Shown here: positions 23,001-33,492 of the stretch, piece by piece | Position numbering within the stretch: the first letter of the stretch is position 1 | Layout: every line of letters begins with the position of its first letter | From: Eustoma russellianum | Taxonomy: Eukaryota > Streptophyta > Magnoliopsida > Gentianales > Gentianaceae | Assembly (NCBI GenBank): GCA_036186865.1 | Contig: AP025055.1 | Span: forward strand, 7,761,493 to 7,825,492 | Direction: 5' to 3' | Length of the DNA: 64,000 nt | Made by a program: the position numbers and the translations under genes | The notes under the pieces: model-generated | What the model was told of the DNA's origin: nothing | What the model saw: only the letters and a program-made list of their open reading frames with translations | The model's database searches: none

Positions 23001-23096
23001 TCATGCATACATGTACACACTTATACACGTTTGTATATATGTATATATATTCAACGTTTCTTATTTTGAAATCACTCAAACCCTCTTATTTCTACA
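20047..23096 (-). repeat. Shared LTR: 5' LTR of S2 and 3' LTR of truncated S3
   Basis: Starts TGTAGGATCTGCAAGG and ends CTACA, 3050 bp, nearly identical to 11751-14675 apart from about 120 bp missing there. It adjoins an S2 primer site on its left and an S3 polypurine tract on its right, so one LTR serves two internal regions. Confidence 0.88.
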
Positions 23097-25136
23097 ATTT
23101 CCCCCTTTTGATGATTTTCAAAATAACTAGTGTACATGATTTAAGTACTATCTCTCCCCCTTGAATTATGCACAGATTTGAAATTTGAATTTCGAATTTC
23201 AAATCCGGCTCCCCCTTGATTCATGCAATTAGGATCAATCAGTCTCTCTCTCCCCCTTAAATCATGCTTTTCTCTCCCCCTTTATTTTGGAAAGTTAATC
23301 CAAAGATTCCTGTCAAAAAAGGAAAGTAAATCAAATAGTATCACATTAAATCACATCAACGGAAATCATGCCTAATTTAGAACGAAGAGATTCAAATGTG
23401 GCTTGATTTAAGGCCTTTGTAAATATATCCGCTACTTGTGATTCTGTGCATACGTGATCTATGACAATATTACCATTGTTAACGTGATCACGAAGAAAAT
23501 GATAGCGAACTTCTATATGCTTAGCCTTAGAGTGTAATACGGGGTTCTTAGACAAATTTATTGCACTCATACTATCACAATATATAGGAATCTTATTTAC
23601 GATGATTCCAAAGTCCGAAAGTTGTTGTTTTATCCACAACAACTGTGTGCAACAGAGGCTAAGAGCCATGTACTCAGCCTCCGTAGTGGACAAAGCAACA
23701 CTTGCTTGCTTTTTGGAAAACCATGAAATAAGGGAATTTCCTATAAATTGGCAAGTTCCGCTCGTGCTTTTTCTATCTATCTTGCAGCCACCATAATCTG
23801 CATCAGTGTAAGCATGTAAATCGAATGTAGAGTCCTTATCATACCAAATACCTAAGGTGGGCGTGTGCTTAATATAACAGAATATTCTTTTTACCGCATT
23901 TAAGTGAGACACCTTAGGTTGACTTTGAAAACGAGCACACATGCATACGCTAAACATGATGTCAGGCCTACTAGCAGTTAAATATAGTAAAGAACCTATC
24001 ATAGATCGATATAATCCATTATCAACTTCTTTACCATGTTCGTCTTTGTCTAATTTAGTAGTAACACTCATAGGCGTTGGGGATGGTTTCAAATTTTCAA
24101 AATTGAACTTCTTGATCATATCATTTACATACTTAGCTTGGCTTATATGAATTCCTTTACTCGTTTGCTTAATCTGCAAGCCAAGAAAATAATTAAGTTC
24201 ACCAACCATAGACATTTCAAACTCAGCTTTCATACAATTTTCAAAATCTTTAACGAGTCTATGTGAGGTAGAACCGAAAATAATGTCATCTACGTAGATT
24301 TGAATAATAAGTAAATCTGATTTTTCTTGTTTTAAAAATAGTGTACTGTCTATAGTACCACGTTTAAAATTATTTTCTAAAAGGAAAGTAGCAAAACGAT
24401 CATACCATGCTCTCGGCGCTTGCTTTAGGCCATATAGTGCCTTCTTTAGTTTGTACACGTGATCTGGATGTTTCAAATCTTCAAAACCGGGTGGTTGCTT
24501 CACGTATACTTCTTCTTGTATGAATCCGTTTAGAAAAGCATTTTTGACGTCCATTTGATACAGTTTAAAATCTTTCATGCAAGCAATGGCAAGTAAGAGT
24601 CGTATAGCTTCTAAACGTGCTACGGGTGCAAATGTTTCATCGTAGTCTATTCCTTCTTCTTGATTTCATCCTTGAGCTACGAGTCTTGCTTTATTTCTAA
24701 CGACCTTTCCTTCTTCATTCATTTTATTCCTAAATACCCACTTTGTGCCTATTATTGTCTTATCTTGTGGTCGTGGCACTAAATCCCATACATCATTTCT
24801 AACGAATTGATTAAGTTCGTCATGCATAGCATCAATCCAAGATGAATCACTCAAAGCATCATGCACATTTTTGGGCTCAATTTCAGAAATCATAGCATGA
24901 AATTCATTTATTTCATCCGAAGTGATTCTTCTACGTGGTCGCACAACGTGAGTAATGTCGCCTATGATGAGATCTTGTGGGTGATCTCTATGCCATCGTG
25001 GTTGATTATTTTCTAAGTTATCATGCATTTCTATATGATCATGCATTTCTAGTGTCTCATTCATCTCATGCATATCAAAAGAATCATTATCTTCATCCAA
25101 AACGGGTTTCAATTCAAAATCATCGTCATATTCCTT
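23097..25136 (-). pseudogene. pol: Truncated internal region of Sirevirus S3 (C-terminal pol only)
   Basis: Contains the repeated polypurine tracts, then RNase H and RT as an open 410-residue frame (24578-23346), then a TGA at 24666-24668 shared with S2, then the RT start and integrase tail up to about 25136 (RNDVWDLVPRPQ keeps the Trp lost in S2). The copy ends abruptly within the acidic linker, where the sequence switches to gypsy LTR G2. The long frame 25532-24666 that spans this junction is a chance fusion of S3 pol with antisense LTR. Confidence 0.85.
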
Positions 25137-25267
25137 AATGTGTGGTGTATATATAATAAAAAAAAATTGATGTGTTTCTGGAGATAATGGCCGAAAGTTG
25201 CTTTCAAAACTTTGAAAGAATCCTGCCAACGGGGTTAGAAAATTATAAAGATATTGAAAATAGTATT

Positions 25268-25304
<37 letters not shown>

Positions 25305-25805
25305 AGCTGGTGTTTGGCATGTTTCAATACTGCTGCTATAGCAAACAATTATGAACAATAGCCAATAATTGTTTATACGTAATTCTTTTCCTTGGTTGAA
25401 GCTGAAGTGTCTGTTAATGAGGTTTTTTTTAGGTTTGACTTTTGTTTCAATTGGAAGTATAATGTTAATTGGAAATAGGATTGTTATTAAAGTGAACTGT
25501 AAGCTCTGAAAGGAGGTGGTTAGTATACACATCTTTGATCATCAAGGGGGGTTCTTAGGACATTGATATCGGAATTGGATATGTAATCGTATTTGTCGTC
25601 GAATAATTGTATTTGGATGTGATTGGTATTTGACTTGATTAAATTGATCATTTGGATATATTTGGAAAACAGCAAACAATGGAAAAATATTTGGAACATC
25701 GAACATTTGAAATCGTTTTGGAAATCATGCATCGCATGTTTTGAAAATTCACCCTTACAAGAGAAATATATCGGTAAGTTGAGTTGATTCCTATTTTGGT
25801 TATTG

Positions 25806-26012
25806 AGCGTTGCAGATGTAACTACCTTGTCAGGGACAGGGTTTCTGTATGCCTATTTGGATTGCTGCAGATATAACTACCTCGTCAGGGACAGGGCTTC
25901 TGTATGCATATTTTGGGCCTGAGCGTAACTACCTAGTCTGGGACAGGGTGCAAAGGCAATTGTATGTGGTGCTATAGACGTAACGACTTAGTCTGGGACA
26001 GGGTGTCTATAG
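25806..26012 (+). repeat. Hairpin array in G2 left LTR
   Basis: Four units share a core TAACTACC...GTC.GGGACAGGG but have different self-complementary ends. Unit 4 (25972-26012) has CTATAGAC/GTCTATAG, and unit 3 (25917-25957) has GCCT..GC/GC..AGGC, both 41 nt. Units 1 and 2 pair CAGA/TCTG and GC/GC around an internal loop. The right LTR carries the same array at about 32402-32603. Confidence 0.7.
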
Positions 26013-26496
26013 TATATTTGGATTTTGGAGGAATTAATTCGTAAGTCTTTTGGTATAAGTCACTTGTAAGGAAAGTGTTATAGCCATTGCATTTGACTTT
26101 GGACTTTGGACCGATTAAACCAGATTTGGTTATTTGGATTTTTTGATCAGTTTAAGCAGATATGGACATTGGATTTGGACATTGGACATTGATATTGGAA
26201 ATATTAGTTTTGAGACATTGGAACATTGGCATTGCATTGTTTGAAAATTTGCATCACGTTTTAGCTTGGACTAACCTTTGCTTGGCTGTCGTTTGGTTTG
26301 ACTTGGTCATCGGTCTATTTGTTGACTTTTTACGTACTTAATTGGACTTTTTTTTGTACTTTGTTGGGTCTATTTGCTCTATTTGCTTTTGGACGTTAGG
26401 GGCAGAGTTGTAAATTTACTTGCGAAGAGAAGCATGATATTATTTTATGTTGCTATATATAGTTATCACACTTGCTTCTCCGTGTATGATCCCATG

Positions 26497-26562
26497 GTAA
26501 GTATAGGTGGATTACTTGCTGAGCGACTTGTCGCTCAAACCACGCTTTAACATATTTTGCAG
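26497..26562 (+). other. Intron-like conserved hairpin segment in G2 left LTR
   Basis: A 66-nt segment begins GTAAGTATAG directly after CCATG, holds GAGCGACTTGTCGCTC, and ends ATATTTTGCAG. The right LTR has the same at 33089-33154. Confidence 0.45.
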
Positions 26563-26900
26563 ATAGACAAGTGATTGAGTTAGCATACCGAGGATGACCA
26601 AGAGTGGAGATATTAAGGTCGATGACATTCTAATGAGACTTGCGAGGGCTTAGTTGAGATAATGATTTTCGATACTCGAGGTTTATGTACTTTAGACATT
26701 TAGTTATATCTACATTTGACATTTTTAACGGATTTAGATTTGAATAGACACTGATATTTATGATGATGATTATTTCGAGGTTTTAAATTTTTACTTCCGC
26801 TGACGTGTATCTGTTTTGGTTTTGACGCTTTGTATTCTCCTTAGTGAGATACGGCGGGTGCACTGTTTCCGATGTTAGGGCTCGGGAGCGGGGCGCTATA

Positions 26901-27444
26901 GGTGGTATCAGAGCATGGCTCTAGATCCATGGCGGAAGCGTAGATTTAGGCCATGATCTTAGAAATTAAGTTACGACTTTGCCCCTAAGCCACGATCTTA
27001 GACATAAGTGATAATTTTGATTAAGAGTTGATCTGAATACTAGACGATGATTTGAACATAAGTATTGACCTTAGTCATAAGCGCATGATCATATAGTTAG
27101 CTCATAAGTATACATGAGTTGATTTTGAGAGATTGGTTTTGTGTTAAGCAGAGTAATGATGAACCTATTGGAGAACTCAATGTATGTTTAGTCTGTTTAC
27201 ATATCTAGGAGATGGATCATATATGATGAATTTAAGAAGTCAGATTGTAGATTACAATTATATTAGTGAATGATATACGTTAAGTGGCAAAAGTGGAATT
27301 GACGGTTTAACAGGCTAAAAGTGACATTGATATGATGATATTTGTAACGTATACTAGGTGAATGTATTAAGTAGAACTATACTAAGTTATCACTTACCTA
27401 ATACGCAAGTTTCGAGGACGAAACTTATTGTAAGGGGGGAGGTC
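26901..27444 (+). mobile_element. Reduced interior of gypsy G2: primer site to polypurine tract
   Basis: TGGTATCAGAGC at 26903-26914 lies two bases after the LTR, and a polypurine tract (AAGGGGGGAGG, about 27432-27442) lies just before the next LTR at 27445, preceded by TTTCGAGGACGAAAC, the usual sequence near the gypsy pol end. Only about 540 bp separate them and no coding frame remains. G2 is therefore a deletion derivative or a non-autonomous element. Confidence 0.75.
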
Positions 27445-28342
27445 TGTTACGTCCGCGACTTCGAGGGAAAGAAAAAGAAATTTAAATAAAAACAAAGATG
27501 ATAAATCCTAATCTATTTAGAATTTTTAAATTAGGATAAGTCCTAAACTAAATATAATTAGGTGAACTAAAGATAGAATTACATGGAAGAAATCCTAAAC
27601 AACTAAGATATATACCAAAACCTAAACTATCCTTCTATTTAAATAACCTAAACTACCCAAACCCTACCTGCCGCCCCCTTCAACATCAAAAGAGAAACAA
27701 AAAAAAATATATTAAGAGCAGCATCTTGTTGTCGTTGCCGTCAGTGAGGCAGCATCAACAATTTTATTATTGTTTTGTTCCACCCGCCTCCATCAGCAAG
27801 CCACAGGAAAGAAAAAAAAAAGAGTGCTGCACTTTTCTTTGCCTTCAAGTCGTGGTACCTTGGAGACGAATAGAGCAATTTTTCTTCAAACATCAAGCCC
27901 TAATCCAATCGTACGGTATAGTATATTGAGATAGGTAAGTAATCTCTCTATACTTGCTATGTTTTATGAAAATTTATACATTTATGTTAGTATTAAAATT
28001 GGATCATGCATGAGTATTCCTGGGTGCATAGTTGTATGAAGTCTTTGTATATGTGTATATGTATGATACAAATTGTACATGATTATGTGCAGGATTTGTA
28101 TGTGTGGTCTATATATGTATATCGGCTGGGAGTTAGAGGCCAGAGGCCGTGTGTGGTGTTGATATTATGTATTTGATGTGTTGGAATATAGGATACTATC
28201 AATATATATTTTGAAGAATCTTACAAGAAGACATATATGGTTTATGTGTGGTGTATATATAATAAAAAAAAATTGATGTGTTTCTGGAGTCAATGGCCGA
28301 AAGTTGCTTTCAAAACTTTGAAAGAATCCTGCCAACGGGGTT

Positions 28343-28373
28343 AGAAAATTATAAAGATATTGAAAATAGTATT

Positions 28374-28409
<36 letters not shown>

Positions 28410-28440
28410 AATACTATTTTCAATATCTTTATAATTTTCT
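28343..28440. repeat. 98-bp palindrome at the LINE-1 5' junction
   Basis: A 33-nt arm beginning AGAAAATTATAAAGATATTG (28343-28375) is repeated exactly in inverted form at 28408-28440, with a (TA)n centre. The left arm is normal G2 LTR sequence, since the left LTR has it once at about 25226-25258. The right arm is an extra inverted copy directly before the LINE sequence. Confidence 0.9.
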
Positions 28441-28442
28441 GC

Positions 28443-30785
28443 CCAATCTGTTTGACGAATTTTCTCAGTAAGGTATGTACCCGGATTATCGCAACGCGTT
28501 TGGGCCTACTTCTTCCTAAGTTGATTTCTCCGGAACAAACAGGTTTTCTTCCAGGGTATGATATCTCCACACAAGTTTTATTGGCCCGAGAAATGGTTCA
28601 CATGTTGGATAATGGCACTTCACATTTTTGCTTAAAATTGGATATGATGAAAGTTTTTGACCGAGTCAGTTGGGATTATTTGGAGAGATTATTGTTGGCC
28701 TTTGGATTCTCAGGATTTTTGACTAGGCTAATTCTTAATCATCTCCGAGCTACAACATTATCAGTTTTGATCAATGGCGAACCATCTCCATCTTTTCGTC
28801 CATCTCGAGGGGTGAAACAGGGGGATCCTTTATCTCCTTTGCTTTTCATTCTATCCTCTGATGGATTCAGCCGTGGTTTATCAACTTTAATAGCAGGAGG
28901 CAATATTCAATCATTCAGCCTTGGTCGTATTCCATTTGCCATTTCTCATTTGGCGTATGCCGATGATCTCCTTGTTTTCCTACAAGGTACACAGCGCAAT
29001 ATCCGTCGATTTAAAAAGTTTTTAACGGACTATGAAACTGCTTCTGGCCAAAAGGTTAATTTTCACAAGAGTAGTATGATTCCATCGGCTCGGCTATCTG
29101 TGCGTCGTGTTCGTGATTTACAGGAGATTCTGGGGATGAGGCTTTCGTCACTTCCTTTCCGTTATTTGGGATCTTATCTTCACAAGGGTATTAACCGCTC
29201 TCGCTATTGTGTTACTCTGTTACAACATTTCGATGATAAATTACAAGGGTGGCATTCCAGACTTTTATCTTCTGCAGGCCGTTTGGTTTTATTACGTTAT
29301 GTGATCTCTGCGCTCCCTCTACATGTCATGGCAGCAGGAGGTCTGCCAAAGTCAGTCATTAAGATGATACAGAGGAAAATGTCGACTTTTTATTGGGGAA
29401 ATCGCCATCATTGGGTTGCATGGTCCACTATTACATTGCCTATAGAGGAGGGTGGATTGGGGCTGCGAGATCTTCATTCCTTGCAGCAGGCATATCATTG
29501 CAGAATCTGGTGGCAATATCATAATCAAAATACGCTATGGAGTCGGTATATGCACGCTAAATATGGACGTCGGGGGGATTTTCGGCCACGGCTGCCAGAT
29601 TCGCCAGTTTGGAAGCTGATTTGTCGCATTAATCATATTTGTGTAGCACATACAGCTGGGGCTAATAATTTCCTCACTTGGCAGCCCTTGACAACAGGGG
29701 AATTTGCGCTTAAATCTGCTTACAATATATGTCGCTCATCCCGACCCACATTGATTTCAGCAAAGTTCATTTGGTTCAAACACCATTCACCATCCATCAG
29801 ATTATTCCTATGGCGTTTATTCCATGCGGCTTTACCGTTTGAAGACTATATAGGCTCTTATTTGACGGCACGTCCCACGCAGTGTCCATTTTGCAAGCAA
29901 TATGCTTCCTCTGTTGATCATATATTTCTATATTGTTCGAGAATCCAGCACTTGTGGATGTTCTTTACCTCGGAATTGCAGGGCGTACCTCCAACTAATC
30001 TATCACTGAGACAATACTTATTAGCTTGGTGGTACAGGTCATCCGCTTCTTCTTTAGATGGGGTGCTTAAGATTGTGGTCCCTGTCATTATAGCTTATAA
30101 TATATGGCGTTCCTATGCCAATATGGTATATGGTGATCAGACCTCCTTTTCTATATCCGCACTTCGGAACACAATCCACTTTGATCTTCATATCTGGGGT
30201 CAAACACTTCATGGTACCAAATTGGCAGCCGGTCCAATCACGCCGTTATCATGGCTTCCAATGCCTCGCCCTCCGCGTCTTCAAGTAATTAAATGGCTAA
30301 CTCCAACATCAGGTCGATTTAAACTCAATGTTGATGCAGCGGTTGGACGCTTCAATGCGGCAGGAGGTGCCATTCTGCGTGACTCTAGTGGCGCATGTGT
30401 GCGTGCCGTCGCATTTCGCCTCCCGTCATGTACGCCGTTGCAGGCTGAAATCCAGACAGCCCTGTTTGGCTTGCTATATTTCCTACCATTATATAGATCC
30501 CTGATCATGGAAACTGATTGTGCACAACTACTGCAACTTCTACGTCAACAGCAACCTGTGTTCGGAAACTTCCATCTGAAATTCCTACAGCTGTTGATCA
30601 CTCGTCATAACTTGGAAACTAAACACGTATTCAGGGAGGCAAATATGCCAGCTTATTATTTGGCTCAGCATGCAATGATGTCGCCATGCACTTCATTCTT
30701 CACATCCTCTAGCCTACCATCAATGGTCCGGGCGGCAGTTTCTTTGGACCTCACGTCAGCCACTTTGCGTAGGCAGTCAACATAA
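28443..30785 (+). CDS. LINE reverse transcriptase - zinc finger - RNase H (N-terminally truncated)
   Basis: About 780 codons are open from the LINE start to TAA at 30783-30785. In order: RVT_1 reverse transcriptase (ICLTNFLSKVCTR, LISPEQTGFLPG, KLDMMKVFDRVSW, GVKQGDPLSPLLF, and the catalytic LAYADDLLVFL), a thumb/connection region (PFRYLGSYLHKG, ISALPLHVMAAGGLPK), a zf-RVT domain (FIWFKHHSPSIRLFLW, CPFCKQYASSVDHIFLYC) and an RVT_3 RNase H (FKLNVDAAVG, LQAEIQTALFG, METDCAQL, REAN..A..LAQ). The catalytic acids of both enzymes are visible. It cannot have its own start, since the computed frame begins upstream in LTR sequence and reads through the (TA)n run as IYIYIY. Truncation makes it non-autonomous. 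Confidence 0.88.
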   Translation, partial: PICLTNFLSKVCTRIIATRLGLLLPKLISPEQTGFLPGYDISTQVLLAREMVHMLDNGTSHFCLKLDMMKVFDRVSWDYLERLLLAFGFSGFLTRLILNHLRATTLSVLINGEPSPSFRPSRGVKQGDPLSPLLFILSSDGFSRGLSTLIAGGNIQSFSLGRIPFAISHLAYADDLLVFLQGTQRNIRRFKKFLTDYETASGQKVNFHKSSMIPSARLSVRRVRDLQEILGMRLSSLPFRYLGSYLHKGINRSRYCVTLLQHFDDKLQGWHSRLLSSAGRLVLLRYVISALPLHVMAAGGLPKSVIKMIQRKMSTFYWGNRHHWVAWSTITLPIEEGGLGLRDLHSLQQAYHCRIWWQYHNQNTLWSRYMHAKYGRRGDFRPRLPDSPVWKLICRINHICVAHTAGANNFLTWQPLTTGEFALKSAYNICRSSRPTLISAKFIWFKHHSPSIRLFLWRLFHAALPFEDYIGSYLTARPTQCPFCKQYASSVDHIFLYCSRIQHLWMFFTSELQGVPPTNLSLRQYLLAWWYRSSASSLDGVLKIVVPVIIAYNIWRSYANMVYGDQTSFSISALRNTIHFDLHIWGQTLHGTKLAAGPITPLSWLPMPRPPRLQVIKWLTPTSGRFKLNVDAAVGRFNAAGGAILRDSSGACVRAVAFRLPSCTPLQAEIQTALFGLLYFLPLYRSLIMETDCAQLLQLLRQQQPVFGNFHLKFLQLLITRHNLETKHVFREANMPAYYLAQHAMMSPCTSFFTSSSLPSMVRAAVSLDLTSATLRRQST

Positions 30786-31850
30786 CGTCTTCCAAATGGA
30801 TTGGCACACTCAATTTTTCTCTACCTGTACTCGTTGGAGTACAGGCAGGCCGGGTACGTTGACTGCCCTTTTTCAATTAATTATCATAGGCATTCTCCAT
30901 GCTTACACACATATTGTTTTTCCATGTACACATAATCTCTTTGGTGAGGATACTCGAACTGTTTTGGTACATGCTGCGATCAGTAAGCTCATGGATGTTT
31001 GCATTGATTGGCAAATGTGTACTGTTGCTGCCTGTGCTTTTCCTGGTGCAGGCAGCCTTGGTGGGTTCAATATATTATCGATTTATTTTATTGGGCTGGT
31101 TTTACTAGACCTGTGTGATATATATTTTGATTTGGCTGCTGCATGTATATTTGTGTGCCGGCAATCTCTGATGCATGCTGTTCTCGGGAACCTCGATCTT
31201 GCTGGATATTCATATTGCGCAACTGACTATACGTTGCTGGGCACGCATTTGGGGCGTGAGCTTTGGCGTTGGATCACTATGTATGTCTTCCACCAGGATT
31301 GGCGAATTCTGACACATCCTGCCTGTTTCCTCAGGGATCCAGGCAGGTTCGGTATGTCTGCTTATCTATTGGCCTGCAGTTTATATTTTTCTCCACTGTG
31401 TTATAACTACCGCTTGGTGATTTCTATTTCATGTCTTGGATTATGTCTGGCGCTGCCAAATGATGGTTTTTCCTTCTTGGAGAACTTAACACTCATTGAC
31501 AAGCCAAAGCTTTGGTTTGATACGACGGGACTACTGGAGGTGACACTGATGCATCGTAATTTCACCTTTCTCTGGCAACGGCAACAATTTGAAGGATATC
31601 AACATTAGTACTCATATTTCCATTCTACGCATTTCAATGATAGTCATATAAATATGTACGCTTTTTCCTTCGCTAGGGTTTTATCCACAAGGGTGGTTTT
31701 TCCTAGCAAGGTTTTAATGCGGCATATCGTATATGACTGGAGATATGTACTTCTTAGTTCGTTATTTCATTTGTTCACTTACTCTGAACTGATGTAATAT
31801 GGTTTTCCTCCGCCATAAGTGAGGCTTTATTTTAATCAAATAAATTTTTC
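30786..31850 (+). other. LINE-1 3' region with hairpin array and a 270-codon frame
   Basis: A 270-codon frame (30796-31608) follows the RNase H stop by 10 bp. The same place in LINE-2 has a 301-codon frame, and both begin MDWH. The frame holds several copies of a protein repeat of the form DW(H/R/Q)...AC...GR.GM, which mirrors a DNA repeat (box TCTTCCA..TGGATTGGC followed by a hairpin). No known domain is visible. It could be an added small ORF, but the DNA repeat may explain the open frame. Sequence to 31850 is AT-rich tail. Confidence 0.5.
30788..31347 (+). repeat. Box-plus-hairpin repeats in LINE-1 3' region
   Basis: Three units. Unit 1: box TCTTCCAAATGGATTGGC (30788-30805) and hairpin CCTGTACTC/GAGTACAGG with loop GTTG (30824-30845). 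Unit 2: box remnant ATTGATTGGC and hairpin GCTGCCTG/CAGGCAGC (31027-31056). Unit 3: box TCTTCCACCAGGATTGGC (31286-31303) and hairpin CCTGCCTG/CAGGCAGG (31318-31347). Stem sequences differ while pairing is exact. Confidence 0.75.
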
Positions 31851-31892
<42 letters not shown>

Positions 31893-32401
31893 CCCAGCTG
31901 GTGTTTGGCATGTTTCAATACTGCTGCTATAGCAAACAATTATGAACAATAGCCAATAATTGTTTATACGTAATTCTTTTCCTTGGTTGAAGCTGAAGTG
32001 TCTGTTAATGAGGTTTTTCTTAGGTTTGACTTTTGTTTCAATTGGAAGTATAATGTTAATTGGAAATAGGATTGTTATTAAAGTGAACTGTAAGTTCTGA
32101 AAGGAGGTGGTTAGTATACACATCTTTGATCATCAAGGGGGGTTCTTAGGACATTGATTTCGGAATTGGATATGTAATCGTATTTGTCGTCGAATAATTG
32201 TATTTGGATGTGATTGGTATTTGACTTGATTGAATTGATCATTTGGATATATTTGGAAAACAGCGAACAATGGAAAAATATTTGGAACATCGAACATTTG
32301 AAATCGTTTTGGAAATCATGCATCGCATGTTTTGAAAATTCACCCTTACAAGAGAAATATATCGGTAAGTTGAGTTGATTCCTATTTTGGTTATTGAGCG
32401 T

Positions 32402-32603
32402 TGCAGATGTAACTACCTCGTCAGGGACAGGGTTTCTGTATGCCTATTTAGAATGCTGCAGATATAACTACCTCGTCAGGGACAGGGCTTTTGTATGCAT
32501 ATCTTGGGCCTGAGCGTAACTACCTAGTCTGGGACAGGGTGCAAAGGCAATTGTATTTGGTGCTATAGACGTAATGACCTAGTCTGGGATAGGGTGTCTA
32601 TAG
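32402..32603 (+). repeat. Hairpin array in G2 right LTR
   Basis: Second copy of the four-unit array of the left LTR, with unit 4 arms CTATAGAC (32563-32570) and GTCTATAG (32596-32603) preserved. Confidence 0.7.
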
Positions 32604-33088
32604 TATATTAGGATTTTGGAGGAATCAATTCGTAAGTCTTTTGGTATAAGTCACTTGTAAGGAAAGTGCTATAGTCATTGCATTTGACTTTTGACTTTGG
32701 ACCGATTAAACCGGATTTGGTTATTTGGATTTTTTGATCAGTTTAAGCAGATATGGACATTGGATTTGGACATTGGACATTGATATTGGAAATATTAGTT
32801 TTGAGACATTGGAACATTGGCATTGCATTGTTTGAAAATTTGCATCACGTTTTAGCTTGGACTAACCTTTGCTTGGCTGTCGTTTGGTTTGACTTGGTCA
32901 TCGGTCTATTTGTTGACTTTTTTACGTACTTAATTGGACTTTGTTTTGTACTTTGTTGGGTCTATTTGATCTATTTGCTTTTGGACGTTAGGGGCAGAGT
33001 TGTAAATTTACTTGCGAAGAGAAGCATGATATTATTTTATGTTGCTATATATAGTTATCACACTTGCTTCTCCGTGTATGATCCCATG

Positions 33089-33154
33089 GTAAGTATAGTG
33101 GGCTTACTTGCTGAGCGACTTGTCGCTCAAACCACGCTTTAACATATTTTGCAG
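33089..33154 (+). other. Intron-like conserved hairpin segment in G2 right LTR
   Basis: Same 66-nt length, GTAAGTATAG start, GAGCGACTTGTCGCTC hairpin and TTTTGCAG end as the left LTR copy. Confidence 0.45.
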
Positions 33155-33492
33155 ATAGACAGGTGATTGAGTTAGCATACCGAGGATGACCAAGAGTGGA
33201 GATATTAAGGTCGATGACATTCCAATGAGACTTGCGAGGGCTTAGTTGAGATAATGATTTTCGATACTCGAGGTTTATGTACTTTAGACATTTAGTTATA
33301 TCTACATTTGACATTTTTAACGGATTTAGATTTGAATAGACATTGATATTTATGATGATGATTATTTCGAGGTTTTAAATTTTGACTTCCGCTGACGTAT
33401 ATCTGTTTTGGTTTTGACGCTTTGTATTTTCCTTAGTAAGATACGGCGGATGCACTGTTTCCGATGTTAGGGCTCGGGAGCGGGGTGCTACA

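Larger units (their letters stand above)
11751..25136 (-). mobile_element. Tandem Sirevirus S2/S3: LTR - internal - LTR - truncated internal
   Basis: Two nearly identical LTRs (11751-14675 and 20047-23096) flank a full internal region. A second, nearly identical but truncated internal region (23097-25136) follows the second LTR without a third LTR. The two 410-residue RT-RNase H frames differ at only six positions by my reading. The right end stops within pol and joins gypsy LTR G2 at 25136/25137. This looks like unequal recombination or tandem copying within one family followed by truncation. Confidence 0.85.
25137..26900 (+). repeat. 5' LTR of gypsy G2, left end truncated
   Basis: Nearly identical to the right LTR of G2 (28245-28408 plus 31851-33492). 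It ends GGGCTCGGGAGCGGGGCGC then TATA, followed by a tRNA-Met-type primer site. About 0.8 kb of its 5' end is missing; the junction with S3 lies at 25136/25137. It contains a (TA)n run, the hairpin array at 25806-26012 and the intron-like segment at 26497-26562. Confidence 0.8.
28441..31850 (+). mobile_element. LINE-1, a 5'-truncated plant L1-type retrotransposon
   Basis: Starts inside the reverse transcriptase domain and runs through RNase H and a long 3' region to TTTTAATCAAATAAATTTTTC at 31850. It has no endonuclease and no ORF1. Both ends lie in the (TA)n run of the G2 LTR, which hides any target duplication. LINE-2 (47265-51020) is a related copy. Confidence 0.85.
27445..33492 (+). repeat. 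3' LTR of gypsy G2, split by LINE-1
   Basis: Begins TGTTACGTCC after the polypurine tract, continues to about 28408, is interrupted by LINE-1 within a (TA)n run, resumes at about 31851 and ends GGTGCTACA at 33492. Without the insert it is about 2.6 kb. The resumed part matches 25297-26900 closely. The frame at 27726-27929 and others here are not convincing. Confidence 0.8.

Noticed and set aside
24666..25532. 288-codon minus-strand frame
   Set aside because: It fuses antisense G2 LTR and an IYIYIY stretch from (TA)n with the S3 pol linker across the 25136 junction. Only the pol part is real coding history.
28278..28442. 5' extension of the LINE-1 frame
   Set aside because: It reads LTR sequence and the (TA)n palindrome; the LINE starts at about 28441, so no genuine start codon is present.
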